A DNA stretch of 64,000 nucleotides from CBDCFV01 sp965203835 (GTDB lineage Bacteria; Chloroflexota; Dehalococcoidia; Lucifugimonadales; UBA3495). The stretch covers positions 1,612,001 through 1,676,000 of the forward strand of contig OZ241919.1 in the NCBI GenBank assembly GCA_965203835.1, given 5' to 3'. Below the pieces are notes generated by a model, which saw only the letters and a program-made list of their open reading frames with translations, was not told where the DNA came from and did not search any database. A program made the translations under genes and the position numbers. Below are positions 1 to 8,576 of this stretch, piece after piece (the stretch's first letter is position 1; each line of letters starts with the position of its first letter).

Positions 1-153
1 GAACAGCAGGCCGACCCGACCGCCCTGTACCTGCGGGTCAGCAAGACCATCAAGGCCCGCACCCGCGGCCTCTACCATCAGATTTTCCCCGAAACCGGCG
101 CCTTCGAGGACCACTCCGGCTTCCACCCCCGGCACCAGGAAGTCTCGGCGTAA
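1..153 (+). CDS. C-terminal fragment of an unidentified protein
   Basis: Frame 1 is open from the first base to a TAA at 151-153, giving 50 residues that end in HPRHQEVSA. The gene starts outside the window. The codons are GC-rich at third positions like the neighbouring genes, so it is probably the true 3' end of a gene. No family could be recognised from this tail. It points toward argC, which is on the other strand, so the two are convergent, with a palindromic repeat between them. Confidence 0.5.
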   Translation, partial: EQQADPTALYLRVSKTIKARTRGLYHQIFPETGAFEDHSGFHPRHQEVSA

Positions 154-190
154 GACTGACGCCGACAACCTTTCACTACCCGAGGACTAT

Positions 191-218
191 GGATTCCCGC
201 CTTCGCGGGAATGACGGG
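191..218. repeat. Dispersed palindromic repeat (REP-like)
   Basis: The core ATTCCCGC CTTC GCGGGAAT is followed by GACGGG. The same element recurs between genes throughout the window. A partly repeated GTATGACgGGTTG-type sequence follows at 228-262. Confidence 0.8.
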
Positions 219-318
219 TTGTGGGAGTATGACAAGTTGTGGGGGGGTATGACGGGTTGAGTAGTGTGCCAAGTTTTGAGATAGTTTCTATGAGGCTGCC
301 GGCCTGATTGTCTTTCCC

Positions 319-1362
319 CTACGGGTAGACAGCCAGGCCCTCAAGGGATGTTTCTTCGGGGTAGCCGAACATGAGGTTCATGTTCTGGACGGCTTGGCCG
401 GCGGCGCCCTTGACGAGGTTGTCGAGGCAGGATATGACCATGAGGCGGCGGGTGCGGGTGTCTACGGTGGGGTAGATGAGGCAGAGGTTGTTGCCTTGGG
501 TCTGCTTGGTCTGCGGGGGCTTTGACACCACGCGAGTGAACGGGCTATCGGCAAAGTAGTCGTTGTAGAGGTCCCATATACGCTGCTTGGCGTCGGGGCC
601 GTCCCAGCCATCGCCGTCGCGGAGCTTGGCGTAGCAGGAGCTGAGGATGCCGCGGGTCATGGGTATCAGGTGGGTCAGGAACGTTATGTCAAGTTTCTGC
701 TCGGTGAGCAACCCCAATTCCTGGGTTATTTCCGGCAGGTGCCGGTGGCCGTTCAACGAGTAGGCCATGACGTTTTCGTTGACTTCGGAGAAGTGGGTGG
801 TCATGCTCAGACCACGGCCCGCGCCGGAGACGCCCGACTTACTGTCGATGACGATGTCGGGTTCGATGATTCCCTGTTCCAGTGCCGGCCCCAGGGCCGG
901 GGCCATGGCCAAGATGGCGCTAGTGGGGTAGCAACCGGGGTTGGCGACCAACTGAGCCGACGCCACCTCTTCATGGTGCAATTCGGTCAACCCGTAAACT
1001 GCGTCCTCCAAGTAGGACGGGTCGGGGTGCTGGACGCCGTACCACTCTTCGTACTCATCGGCCTGCTTCAACCGAAAGTCGGCGCTTATGTCCACCACCT
1101 TGATGCCCTGCTGGACGAGGGGGAGCACCGCCTCGGCGCTGGCCTTGTGGGGCAGGGCCGAGAACACTAGGTCAAGGCTGCCGTCCAACTCGGGCTGGAC
1201 GGTCAGGTCCAGCTCCGACAGGTGAGGGAACACTTCGCCCAGTTGCTGCCCGGCGGCGCTTCGCCCGGTGACCGAAGTTATTTCCACCTCGGGATGCCGG
1301 TGGAGGATGCGGGCCAACTCGGAACCTGCGTAGCCAGTGACGTTGATGATGCCGACTTTCAT
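319..1362 (-). CDS. argC: N-acetyl-gamma-glutamyl-phosphate reductase
   Basis: ArgC catalyses the NADPH-dependent reduction of N-acetyl-glutamyl-phosphate to the semialdehyde in arginine biosynthesis (cytosol). The 347-residue protein starts MKVGIINVTGYAGSEL, a Rossmann nucleotide-binding motif, and has the catalytic cysteine in VANPGCYPTSA (Cys144). Length is normal for the family. The frame is open further upstream, but the ATG at 1362 is chosen because it begins the canonical N terminus and its ATG overlaps the TGA of nth (ATGA), indicating translational coupling. No other arg gene lies in the window, so the pairing with nth is an unusual operon partner. Confidence 0.96.
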   Translation of the reverse strand: MKVGIINVTGYAGSELARILHRHPEVEITSVTGRSAAGQQLGEVFPHLSELDLTVQPELDGSLDLVFSALPHKASAEAVLPLVQQGIKVVDISADFRLKQADEYEEWYGVQHPDPSYLEDAVYGLTELHHEEVASAQLVANPGCYPTSAILAMAPALGPALEQGIIEPDIVIDSKSGVSGAGRGLSMTTHFSEVNENVMAYSLNGHRHLPEITQELGLLTEQKLDITFLTHLIPMTRGILSSCYAKLRDGDGWDGPDAKQRIWDLYNDYFADSPFTRVVSKPPQTKQTQGNNLCLIYPTVDTRTRRLMVISCLDNLVKGAAGQAVQNMNLMFGYPEETSLEGLAVYP

Positions 1363-2159
1363 TTCGCCTTTTCCTTGACCGCCGCCGAATGAGGGAGCTT
1401 GGCGGCGCGTTTCGATTTTTTGCCGGCGGCCTTGCCGGCTTTGTCGTCGGTTGGCTCCGTCTCCACCGCGAACTGGCCGCGAGACGGGCAACTCTCCGCC
1501 ACCACACACTCCGGGCAAAGGGGGCGCTGCGCCTTGCACACTTGGCGTCCGTGGGTGATGAACGCCAAGTGGAACTGGTAGACTTGGTCCGGCTCGACGA
1601 CCGCTTCCAGGAGGTCGTGGGCCTTTTCGGCAGTGACCTTTGGACCGATGACGGCCATCCGCTTGCACACCCGGTAGATGTGGGTGTCGATGGCCATAGC
1701 GGGCATACCCAGCGCGAAGTTGAGGATTATGCCTGCCGACTTGGGACCGATGCCCGGCAGTTGTCTCAACCAGGCCTTGGCCTCGTCCAGCTGCAATTCC
1801 CGCAGGAAGGACAAGTCCAACGAACCGTTAAGCTCCAGTATGAGGTTCAGGACCTGCTTGATGCGGGGGGCCTTGACCTTGGCCAGTCCGCCGGGAGCTA
1901 TGGCCGTTTCGATATCTGAAACGTTGGCGTCGGATACCGCCTCCAGAGTACCGAACCGTTCCATCAGCAGGCGGAAGGCGCGGCCCGAGTTGATGTCCGA
2001 GGTGTGCTGGGAAAGAATGGTGAACACGATCTCGTGGGCCGCGTCCAGCCGCGGCTCGTCAGGAAAGGGGCCGTACTCGTTGGACATCACCTCGATGAAC
2101 CGGGCAATATCGGCAGGGGAGTGTTCGGTGATAATAGCCGAGGAAGTCAAGGACGCCAA
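1359..2159 (-). CDS. nth: Endonuclease III (DNA glycosylase/AP lyase)
   Basis: This is a base-excision-repair enzyme that removes oxidised pyrimidines and cleaves the abasic strand. The helix-hairpin-helix LPGIGPKSAG carries the catalytic Lys (K140), and the Asp is in AIDTHIYRV (D158). The C terminus has a perfect [4Fe-4S] motif C-x6-C-x2-C-x5-C (C208, C215, C218, C224), followed by a Lys/Ala-rich tail of about 40 residues not found in the E. coli enzyme. The start is uncertain: the listed start is a TTG preceded closely by GGAGG, and a second TTG nine bases downstream or Met25 are alternatives. It overlaps argC by four bases and sits 35 bases downstream of the PAC2-family gene, so the three probably form one transcript. 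Confidence 0.93.
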   Translation of the reverse strand: MASLTSSAIITEHSPADIARFIEVMSNEYGPFPDEPRLDAAHEIVFTILSQHTSDINSGRAFRLLMERFGTLEAVSDANVSDIETAIAPGGLAKVKAPRIKQVLNLILELNGSLDLSFLRELQLDEAKAWLRQLPGIGPKSAGIILNFALGMPAMAIDTHIYRVCKRMAVIGPKVTAEKAHDLLEAVVEPDQVYQFHLAFITHGRQVCKAQRPLCPECVVAESCPSRGQFAVETEPTDDKAGKAAGKKSKRAAKLPHSAAVKEKAK

Positions 2160-2194
2160 TCGCCTCCAGCAGGGACAATGGAGATGGTGGTTGT

Positions 2195-3082
2195 CTACCC
2201 GAGAAGGTCGTCGGGCCTCCGCCGCTGCTCCGACCGCAGGAACTGCTCCAAGTCGCGCACCATGTCCGCCGGGTCCGGCATTTCAACGACCGGAACGCTC
2301 TCGTCGTACTGGCTTTCCAGTTTGCTCACGTAAGCGCTTATCTGCTCGTCCTTGGCGATGGCCTTGGCCACTTCCCGGTCGAACATTTCCGCCGCCGAGC
2401 GCAACTCGTCGAAGTTCAGGGGCAGGTCCAGCATTCTGGAGAGGGTTTCGGCCAGCGTATAGCTGACCCGATAGTTGGGGGCCGCTTGAAGGTAGTGGGA
2501 GGTATGGCCCCAGAGGGACCCGTAGGTCATGCCTTGATTGGCGCAGGCTTCGAGGACGGTCGAGCTGATGCCCGTGGGGCCCTGGTAGTTGGAGCCGCGA
2601 ATATTGAAGTCGTCCAGCAAGAGTTGCATACGCTTGCTCGAGGCGGCGCCCGTCAACCTGACCTCCCTGGAGTGGGGCACGGCATCGAGGAGAGCGCCGA
2701 GGTGGACGACGGTCTGCACTCCGCGATCCCGGGCCAGACCGGCGATGCACTTGGAGAAGGTGCGCCAGCGAAGGTTGGGCTCGACCCCCAAGTAAAACAT
2801 CACCCCTTCGCCGGTATCGGGAAGCACCGCCCAAGAGAACTCGTTGGAGGGCCAGTTGACTTGGCGGGAACCGTCCCTCTTACGAACGGTATAGGGCCGG
2901 GTCATGGTGAAGTCGAAGAACTCTTCCGGGTCGATCTCGGCGAACTTTTTAGCGTTCAGCCTGCGCCGGATGTACTTGATAGTGTTGGTGGCGGACTCGC
3001 CAGCATCAGCCCACCCGGCGAAGGCCATGATGAGGTGCTTCAGGGGAACGTCGGGCTTTTCGTAAACGGTCAGGTAATTCAT
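2195..3082 (-). CDS. PAC2 family protein (proteasome assembly chaperone-like)
   Basis: This 295-residue protein has the PAC2-family layout: an N-terminal strand and glycine turn MAFAGWADAGESATNTI, a central GALLDAVPHSR segment, and a later GPTGISSTVLEAC motif followed by WGHTSHYLQ. Members resemble archaeal/eukaryotic proteasome assembly chaperones and are common in Actinobacteria and Chloroflexota, where their role is not settled. The C-terminal 70 residues are charged and probably helical. It is the first gene of the likely PAC2-nth-argC transcript. Family membership is confident; function is not. Confidence 0.85.
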   Translation of the reverse strand: MNYLTVYEKPDVPLKHLIMAFAGWADAGESATNTIKYIRRRLNAKKFAEIDPEEFFDFTMTRPYTVRKRDGSRQVNWPSNEFSWAVLPDTGEGVMFYLGVEPNLRWRTFSKCIAGLARDRGVQTVVHLGALLDAVPHSREVRLTGAASSKRMQLLLDDFNIRGSNYQGPTGISSTVLEACANQGMTYGSLWGHTSHYLQAAPNYRVSYTLAETLSRMLDLPLNFDELRSAAEMFDREVAKAIAKDEQISAYVSKLESQYDESVPVVEMPDPADMVRDLEQFLRSEQRRRPDDLLG

Positions 3083-3155
3083 AGCTTAATAACACCGGCC
3101 TTCAGTGTAGCATCGGCGGTGGCGGTTCACAAGGAAAGTTTTACCGGGTTGCGGG

Positions 3156-4061
3156 CTATCTCGCTCGCGGAACTGGAGTGCCGGGAGTGGTCATGCGCAT
3201 GGTGTAGACCGAGGTGCGGGCGGTGAAGAACATGGTGCGGAGGTCCGGGCCGCCCCAAGCGCAGTTGGCGGGAACTTCGGGAAGGCGGATGACGCCCAGA
3301 TGGACGCCAGAGGAGTCGAATACCCAGCAACCCTCGGCCCCGGTGCAGTAGACCCTTCCTTCGCTGTCGACCTTCATGCCGTCGGGCACGCCGTCGCCCG
3401 CGGAATCCATGCTGGCGAAGACCCTGTTATTGCTCAGGCTTCCGTCGGCTGACACGTCGAAGGCCCGTATCAACTGGTGCGGGCAGACCTCGCCGCGCTC
3501 TTTTTCCTCAATGCATCCTTCGTCCTGGCGGGTAACAGAAACATACAAAACGCTCTCATCGGGAGAGAAGGCAAGCCCATTGGGAAATTGCAGGTCGCCG
3601 GTCAGCGCGGAAACCGTGCCGTCGGGCGAGATGCGGTGCACCCCGCTGAAGCCCAATTCCAGGTCGGAGGGTTCGAGCCGGCTGGCGGGGTTGGTGAAAT
3701 AGATGCTCCCGTCGGAGCGGGTCACCACGTCGTTGGGACGGTTCAGCCGCTTGCCATCGGACTGCTCGGCGATGGCCGTGATGGAACCGTCCGCTTCCAT
3801 GCGGGCGATGCGGCGGCCGTCGCCCTCACACATGACCAAACGGCCTTGCAGGTCGTAAGTGAGCCCATTGGAGCCGTTGCTGTTGTCCCGGAAGATTTCC
3901 GGCTCGCCTCCGGGCGTCAGCCTGAAGATCAGGTTCCGCCGAATGTCTACGAACAACCAACTGCCGGAGGGATCCCACAGAGGGCCCTCGGTGAACACAA
4001 AATTGGTTGCCAAGCGTTCCGCCTCGGACGATGCTACGACCTGGCCCAGATTGTCAGCCAT
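3156..4061 (-). CDS. SMP-30/gluconolactonase-like beta-propeller hydrolase
   Basis: The 301-residue protein matches the SMP-30/gluconolactonase/LRE family, six-bladed propellers that bind a divalent metal and usually hydrolyse lactones. Family signatures are FTEGPLWDPSG near the N terminus (metal-ligand Glu), NRPNDVV (metal-ligand Asn), FPNGLAFSPDE and GDGVPDGMKVD (catalytic Asp region). The ATG at 4061 (MADNLGQVV) is chosen over the longer frame because GGAGG lies six bases upstream. There is no signal peptide, so it is probably cytosolic. The substrate cannot be told from sequence. Confidence 0.88.
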   Translation of the reverse strand: MADNLGQVVASSEAERLATNFVFTEGPLWDPSGSWLFVDIRRNLIFRLTPGGEPEIFRDNSNGSNGLTYDLQGRLVMCEGDGRRIARMEADGSITAIAEQSDGKRLNRPNDVVTRSDGSIYFTNPASRLEPSDLELGFSGVHRISPDGTVSALTGDLQFPNGLAFSPDESVLYVSVTRQDEGCIEEKERGEVCPHQLIRAFDVSADGSLSNNRVFASMDSAGDGVPDGMKVDSEGRVYCTGAEGCWVFDSSGVHLGVIRLPEVPANCAWGGPDLRTMFFTARTSVYTMRMTTPGTPVPRAR

Positions 4062-4094
4062 GACGGACCTCCTTGCGTGTCTACTCACAACCCA

Positions 4095-4301
4095 TTAGGT
4101 GGAAGCGAGATGGCGCTTGGGCTCCGGAATGGGTCTGCCCAATTCCCGGGCAGTCTCAATCCATTCCTGCATGATTACTTGTGCATTTTCCACTGCCTCC
4201 CTGTACGTGACACCGTCAGCCATGCACCCTTCCAACTCGGGCACTTCCACGAGAAATGCTTTATCCTCCTCGCTCCAATAGATAATCAATTCATATTTCA
4301 T
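4095..4301 (-). CDS. HicB-like antitoxin domain protein, orphan
   Basis: This small protein (68 residues from ATG 4301; a GTG at 4313 is an alternative) has the UPF0150/HicB partial RNase-H fold pattern: MKYELIIYWSEEDKAFLVEV, then PELEGCMADGVTYREAVENA. HicB proteins normally neutralise an adjacent HicA mRNA interferase, but no HicA-like gene is seen on either side. It lies 37 bases downstream of the class IV aminotransferase on the same strand. It may be an orphan antitoxin or a housekeeping member of the family. Confidence 0.8.
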   Translation of the reverse strand: MKYELIIYWSEEDKAFLVEVPELEGCMADGVTYREAVENAQVIMQEWIETARELGRPIPEPKRHLAST

Positions 4302-4338
4302 CAAGGGAATCACGCCCGTTGGCCATACTCTACGGATG

Positions 4339-5265
4339 CTATTCCTGGTTCCCGGTCAAGTGCGCCAGGTACTGGTCGACGTAGTCCATTCCCGCCAAGT
4401 CGGCAAAGGCCGACATCAGCCGTTGGGTGACCGGGCCGGGGACACGTCCGTCCCGGATGGGCGCGCCGTTGACGGCAGATATGGGGCAGATGCACAAACT
4501 GGTGGACGTTAGGAAGGCTTCATCGGCAGTGTAGGCGTCAAACAGGTCAAGGTCCCGTTCCTCGGTGGGCAGGTCCAGCCCCCTGGCCAAGTCCAGCACC
4601 GTGGACCGGGTGATTCCTTCCAGGACAAACTGGCCCTGCGGGGTAGCCACAACGCCGTCTTTCACCAGGAATATGTTGGAGCCGCGTCCCTCGGTCAGGT
4701 TGCCGTTCTCGTCCAGCAGGACGGCCCACGAATCGGGTTCGGTGGCTTGGGCCTCCAAGTCGCCCAGCACCAGGTTCAGGTAGTTGTGGGTCTTGGCGCG
4801 CGGGCTGACAAACCGGGGCGGTATCCTGGGAACGGACGGCGTAATGACGTGAGCGCCGTCGCGGTACAACGACGCCCGGCGGGCGAAGGGTATGGCATGA
4901 GTCTCGATGAGGACGGTGGGGCGGGACTCCTCACCCGGAAGGGTAGTCTCGACGCCCCGGCTGATGCGCTGCATCACCCACAGGTCCTGGTTGGCGGGCA
5001 GCAGGGGATGGTTGTGTTTTACCACCTCCAGTGACCAGCGCTCCATCTCGTCCATATTCATCCCGACGTCGATGCGCAGGTACCGCAGGGAATCGTACAG
5101 CCGGTGGATGTGCTGGCGGAGCTTGAAGGGAGTCCCGTTGAAGGTGCGGGTAGCGTCAAAAACGGCGTCGCCGTAAATGAAACCCCGGTCGCGGATGGAT
5201 ATGCCCACCTCACTCTCCGGTCTCAACTCCCCGTTGAAGAATACGATGTTCCCTTGTTGCGCCAT
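4339..5265 (-). CDS. Class IV PLP-dependent aminotransferase (BCAT/D-amino acid transaminase family)
   Basis: The 308-residue protein is a fold-type IV aminotransferase. It has the N-terminal IRDRGFIYGDAVFDATRTF motif, the PLP-binding lysine in SPRAKTHNYLNLVL, the LTEGRGSNIF motif holding the pyridine-nitrogen Glu, and a GITRSTVLDLA phosphate-binding turn. It could act on branched-chain amino acids, D-amino acids or aminodeoxychorismate; sequence alone does not decide. A second class IV enzyme closer to IlvE is at 47367. The ATG is preceded by AGAGGTGG at good spacing. Confidence 0.9.
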   Translation of the reverse strand: MAQQGNIVFFNGELRPESEVGISIRDRGFIYGDAVFDATRTFNGTPFKLRQHIHRLYDSLRYLRIDVGMNMDEMERWSLEVVKHNHPLLPANQDLWVMQRISRGVETTLPGEESRPTVLIETHAIPFARRASLYRDGAHVITPSVPRIPPRFVSPRAKTHNYLNLVLGDLEAQATEPDSWAVLLDENGNLTEGRGSNIFLVKDGVVATPQGQFVLEGITRSTVLDLARGLDLPTEERDLDLFDAYTADEAFLTSTSLCICPISAVNGAPIRDGRVPGPVTQRLMSAFADLAGMDYVDQYLAHLTGNQE

Positions 5266-5383
5266 GGCACCACCTCTTACGTCAGGACAGGATTAGGAAA
5301 TTATCTCAGAACTTGCCGCAGTACCCAACCCACCATCCCAGGAAACCGGTCCTTTTTGTTTTCCCGGTTCGGGTTACATGGTT

Positions 5384-5410
5384 CCGTCATTCCCGCGCAG
5401 GCGGGAATCC
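5384..5410. repeat. Dispersed palindromic repeat
   Basis: CCGTCATTCCCGCG CAG GCGGGAATCC is the inverse orientation of the copy at 191. It lies in the 288-base gap between the aminotransferase and the CMD-fold gene, which otherwise shows nothing coding. Confidence 0.8.
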
Positions 5411-5454
5411 AGCGTCATTCATTAACAATAACGTTTAGTTACTTGGCACGTATA

Positions 5455-5480
5455 GATTCCCGCCTTCGCGGGAATGACAG
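5455..5480. repeat. Dispersed palindromic repeat
   Basis: GATTCCCGCC TTC GCGGGAATGACAG is a second copy in the same intergenic gap, about 45 bases from the previous one and in the opposite orientation. The two could form a larger hairpin. Confidence 0.8.
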
Positions 5481-5553
5481 TTGGGGGCGTGAATTCGTTG
5501 GGGCGGTATTTCGCCGTGGAACAGACTTCGCCAAGGCCCCGCTGTTCGGGCCG

Positions 5554-5853
5554 CTACTTCCTGAAGGCGTTGGACCCGGTCACCAACGCGGGCATTCCGC
5601 CAAAGAGGAAGGCCACTCCGATGGTTTCCGCGATTTCCTCTTCTGTGGCACCGGCGGCGCGGGCGCGGTTGGCGATGTTGGCGACGCCGTCGGGGTGGGC
5701 CAGGATCGCGTCGCACAGCATGGTCATCAGCGTCTTTACTTTCAATGACAGGGCGCCGTCGACCAACACGGTATCTCTCGTTCCTCCAACCGCTTTCATC
5801 AGGTCCGGGGCGTTCTCTTCGAGCAGGGTTTGCCAACTGGCGGCTTGCGTCAT
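5554..5853 (-). CDS. Carboxymuconolactone decarboxylase-like (AhpD-fold) protein without the Cys pair
   Basis: The 99-residue all-helical protein resembles the CMD/AhpD family in LKVKTLMTMLCDAILAH and AAGATEEEIAETIGVAFLFGG. In redox-active members a CxxC(xxxH) motif sits about eight residues before the conserved GAT. Here that position reads HPDG and the only cysteine lies elsewhere, so alkylhydroperoxidase-type chemistry is unlikely. The ATG has GGAGG seven bases upstream. Function unknown beyond the fold. Confidence 0.75.
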   Translation of the reverse strand: MTQAASWQTLLEENAPDLMKAVGGTRDTVLVDGALSLKVKTLMTMLCDAILAHPDGVANIANRARAAGATEEEIAETIGVAFLFGGMPALVTGSNAFRK

Positions 5854-5980
5854 TTCATCTCCTCCGGTTTCGGCGTTAGCAGGTAATGTTCAATAGTCCA
5901 AACGGACCGGCGCAGTGGAGCGTCCCGCTGCGCCTGTCAATCATACTAGCGATGGAGCGTTACGCCAATTGACGGACTCC

Positions 5981-6022
5981 CAGAAAATTAAAATAGCCAA
6001 GCGGACAAATTCCGCTTGGCTA
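5981..6022 (-). terminator. Rho-independent terminator after the DUF5679 gene
   Basis: A perfect 12-base-pair stem, TAGCCAAGCGGA / TCCGCTTGGCTA (5994-6005 and 6011-6022), has a five-base loop. Read on the minus strand it is followed by TTTTAATTTT. It lies 33 bases past the stop codon of the gene at 6055-6198. Confidence 0.85.
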
Positions 6023-6054
6023 CGATTACACGCCTTGGCCTGACGTTCGCGCCG

Positions 6055-6198
6055 TTAACTGCTGGCGCCGATCCGAAATACCTTGGTCCCGCACAGAGGG
6101 CACACACCTTGGGTGGCAGGCTTGCCGTTCTTCATGGTGATCGCCTCGGGGTTCTGGATCTCGCGCTTGCTCCGACACTTGACACAATAGGCTTCCAT
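6055..6198 (-). CDS. DUF5679-type zinc-ribbon protein
   Basis: This 47-residue gene starts with ATG at 6198, with GGGAG eight bases upstream. The protein begins MEAYCVKCRSKREIQNPE and has a second knuckle GVCPLCGTKVFRIG, so it has two CxxC pairs that should bind one zinc. The pattern, including the KNGKPATQG linker, matches the DUF5679 family, which is frequent in Chloroflexota and some archaea. Molecular role unknown. A strong terminator follows. Confidence 0.85.
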   Translation of the reverse strand: MEAYCVKCRSKREIQNPEAITMKNGKPATQGVCPLCGTKVFRIGASS

Positions 6199-6371
6199 CA
6201 CAACGCTCCCTTCAAAGTGTACACTTAACGTAATCCGTTGTGAGCGTGGCTGTCAAGATTTCGTAAGGTGGATTTCGGCCATTCTACCTTCCATAACGTT
6301 GCTCAAACAGCCCAAGCGTTACTCTGCTAAAATGGCGTGGGCTACACAGGGATGAAAGGGGACCTCCACGA

Positions 6372-6995
6372 ATGGGCAGACTACTGCTGGTAAGGCACGG
6401 CGAAACGCCGTGGAACCTGGACGGACGGCTGCAAGGCAGCACCGACGTCGACATATCGAACAAAGGCCGCGAGCAAGCGCGCTTGGCGGGGCGCCGGTTG
6501 TCCACGACGGCGATAGACCTTGCTTACTCAAGCGACCAGAGCCGGGCGCGGGAAACGGCGGAAATCATCCTCGAAGGACGCGACGTTCCGCTGCACGCCA
6601 TCCCGGAGTTGCGCGAAAGAAGTCACGGCGTCTTTGAAGGTCTGACCGCAAAAGAGCGGGAGCAACGCTACCCGGAAATGTTCGCCGCCTCCGTGCTCAA
6701 CGACCTGGACTTCGCACCCACCGGCGGCGAGACCTTTCGCCACACCAACCGTCGCATGGCGGCTTGGGCGCAGGACTTCCAAGCCTCCCATCTGGACAAG
6801 ACGGTCTTGGTGGTGGGGCATGGCGGCACTCTGAGAGCGGCCATACTGGGCTGGCTTGACCTTCCCGACCATGCGACCTTCCGTTTCCTGATGGCCAATT
6901 GCGGTCTCAGCATCATTGACACCTACCCGGACAACGCCGTGCTGCGTCTATACAACGACACCTCCCACCTCGAGCCCCTGCGGGCCGGGGCCTGA
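6372..6995 (+). CDS. cobC: Histidine phosphatase family protein, probable alpha-ribazole phosphatase
   Basis: The 207-residue protein has the phosphoglycerate-mutase-like phosphohistidine motif LVRHGETPWN at its N terminus, the YSSDQSRARETA arm and the second catalytic His in VVGHGGTLRA. The family includes CobC, which dephosphorylates alpha-ribazole-5'-phosphate in cobalamin nucleotide-loop assembly. The direct neighbours cobQ and cobU (same strand, 18-base gap to cobQ) make the CobC role likely, but the family is functionally broad, so this rests on context. Confidence 0.82.
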   Translation: MGRLLLVRHGETPWNLDGRLQGSTDVDISNKGREQARLAGRRLSTTAIDLAYSSDQSRARETAEIILEGRDVPLHAIPELRERSHGVFEGLTAKEREQRYPEMFAASVLNDLDFAPTGGETFRHTNRRMAAWAQDFQASHLDKTVLVVGHGGTLRAAILGWLDLPDHATFRFLMANCGLSIIDTYPDNAVLRLYNDTSHLEPLRAGA

Positions 6996-7013
6996 CGGGG
7001 AACAGGGGCAACC

Positions 7014-8567
7014 ATGACAGGCAAGGTCTTGATGGTCCAGGGCACCGCGTCCCACGTCGGCAAGAGCGTGCTGGTGTCGGCTTTGTGCCGCATATTTCGC
7101 CAGGACGGCTTCAGAGTCGCGCCGTTCAAGGCCCAGAACATGTCCAACAACTCCTACGTCACGCTGGACGGGGGGGAGATAGGCCGGGCGCAGGCCGTCC
7201 AAGCCCAAGCGGCCGGGGTGGAACCACAAGTGGAGATGAACCCGGTGCTGCTGAAGCCCGAGGCGGACCACCTTTCCCAGGTTGTGCTGATGGGCCGGCC
7301 CCTGCTGTCGGCACGGTCGAGGGACTACTTCGCGTTGAAGTCCCAGCTATGGGAATCGGTCCATACTTCGCTGGACACCCTCAGGGAGCAGTATGACATA
7401 GTCGTCATCGAAGGGGCGGGCAGCCCCGCGGAGATCAACCTCAAGGCGACCGAAATTGTCAACATGCGGGTCGCGCTGTACGCCAAGGCGCCGGTGCTGC
7501 TGTGCGGCGACATCGACCGCGGGGGGGTGTTCGCGGCCATGGTGGGGACGCTGGAGTTGCTGGACCCGGAGGAGCGGCGGACGGTCAAGGGGCTGCTCAT
7601 CAACAAGTTCCGGGGCGACGCGAGCCTGTTGACCGATGGGCTGACCTGGCTGGAAGAACGCACCGGTGTTCCCGTGCTGGGTGTGGTGCATCATTACCGT
7701 GACATCCACGTGCCTGAGGAGGACTCGGTGGCGCTGGACCTGCAGGCGCCGGTCAAGAGCGACGCGGTGCTGGACATAGCCGTCATACAGGTCCCCCACA
7801 TATCCAACTTCGACGATTTCGACCCGTTGGCCAGGGAGAACGGCGTATCCCTGCGGTACGTGGAGTCCGCCGACCAAATGGGGAGTCCCGACCTGATAAT
7901 CCTGCCGGGGTCCAAAACGACGATTCCCGACTTGGCATGGATGGACCGGCAGGGCTTGATTGACTCAGTTCGGGAGCGCCACCAGGAAGGTTGCGCCATT
8001 GTCGGGATCTGCGGCGGCTACCAGATGCTGGGAGCGATGCTCCACGACCCTGACAGAGTGGAGTCGTCGATAACCGAGATGCCCGGCTTGGGACTGCTGC
8101 CTCTTACCACGGTCTTTGCGGGCACTAAGGAGACCCACCGGGTGCGGGGCCGGGTCTCCCAGGACTTCGGGCTGCTGTCCGGCGCCAAGGGACTGCCGGT
8201 GCAAGGGTACGAAATACACATGGGCAGGACTTCCGGCGAGGGAACCGCCGCGTCCTTCTTTATCGAGGACAGGGCCGACGCCCCGGTGACGGGCGACAAC
8301 AACCTGGACGGTGCATTAGATGGCAGCGGCCGGGTAATGGGCACCTACATCCACGGCCTTTTCCACAACGCCGGGCTGCGCGGCGCGGTGTTGCAGGCAT
8401 TGGCCCGACGCAAGGGGGTCAGCCTGCCGGACTCCCTCACACCGGTGGAACTGGACGGAGAGTACGACAAGCTGGCAGACTGGGTGCGGGGCAGTCTGAA
8501 CATGGACATGGTCTACGACATTGCGGACCTTACCCGCGACTTCGACAGCGTCGTCCCGCTCCGTTGA
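7014..8567 (+). CDS. cobQ: Cobyric acid synthase
   Basis: CobQ amidates adenosylcobyrinic a,c-diamide at four side chains using glutamine and ATP. The 517-residue protein has an N-terminal dethiobiotin-synthetase-like ATPase domain starting MVQGTASHVGKSVLVSALCR with the FKAQNMSNNSYV motif, and a C-terminal class I glutamine amidotransferase domain. The nucleophile is in GICGGYQMLG (Cys333) and the catalytic His in MGTYIHGLF (His447). Length is normal for the family. It sits between the cobC-like phosphatase and cobU, nine bases before the latter. Confidence 0.96.
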   Translation: MTGKVLMVQGTASHVGKSVLVSALCRIFRQDGFRVAPFKAQNMSNNSYVTLDGGEIGRAQAVQAQAAGVEPQVEMNPVLLKPEADHLSQVVLMGRPLLSARSRDYFALKSQLWESVHTSLDTLREQYDIVVIEGAGSPAEINLKATEIVNMRVALYAKAPVLLCGDIDRGGVFAAMVGTLELLDPEERRTVKGLLINKFRGDASLLTDGLTWLEERTGVPVLGVVHHYRDIHVPEEDSVALDLQAPVKSDAVLDIAVIQVPHISNFDDFDPLARENGVSLRYVESADQMGSPDLIILPGSKTTIPDLAWMDRQGLIDSVRERHQEGCAIVGICGGYQMLGAMLHDPDRVESSITEMPGLGLLPLTTVFAGTKETHRVRGRVSQDFGLLSGAKGLPVQGYEIHMGRTSGEGTAASFFIEDRADAPVTGDNNLDGALDGSGRVMGTYIHGLFHNAGLRGAVLQALARRKGVSLPDSLTPVELDGEYDKLADWVRGSLNMDMVYDIADLTRDFDSVVPLR

Positions 8568-8576
8568 CGTTGGCCC

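Noticed and set aside
5554..5853. CMD/AhpD-like gene as a redox peroxidase or a second selenoprotein
   Set aside because: The CxxC position reads HPDG and there is no in-frame TGA, so no thiol or selenol pair exists there.
6229..6371. Cobalamin riboswitch upstream of the cob cluster
   Set aside because: No B12-box-like sequence or the expected multi-stem fold could be recognised in this 143-base leader.
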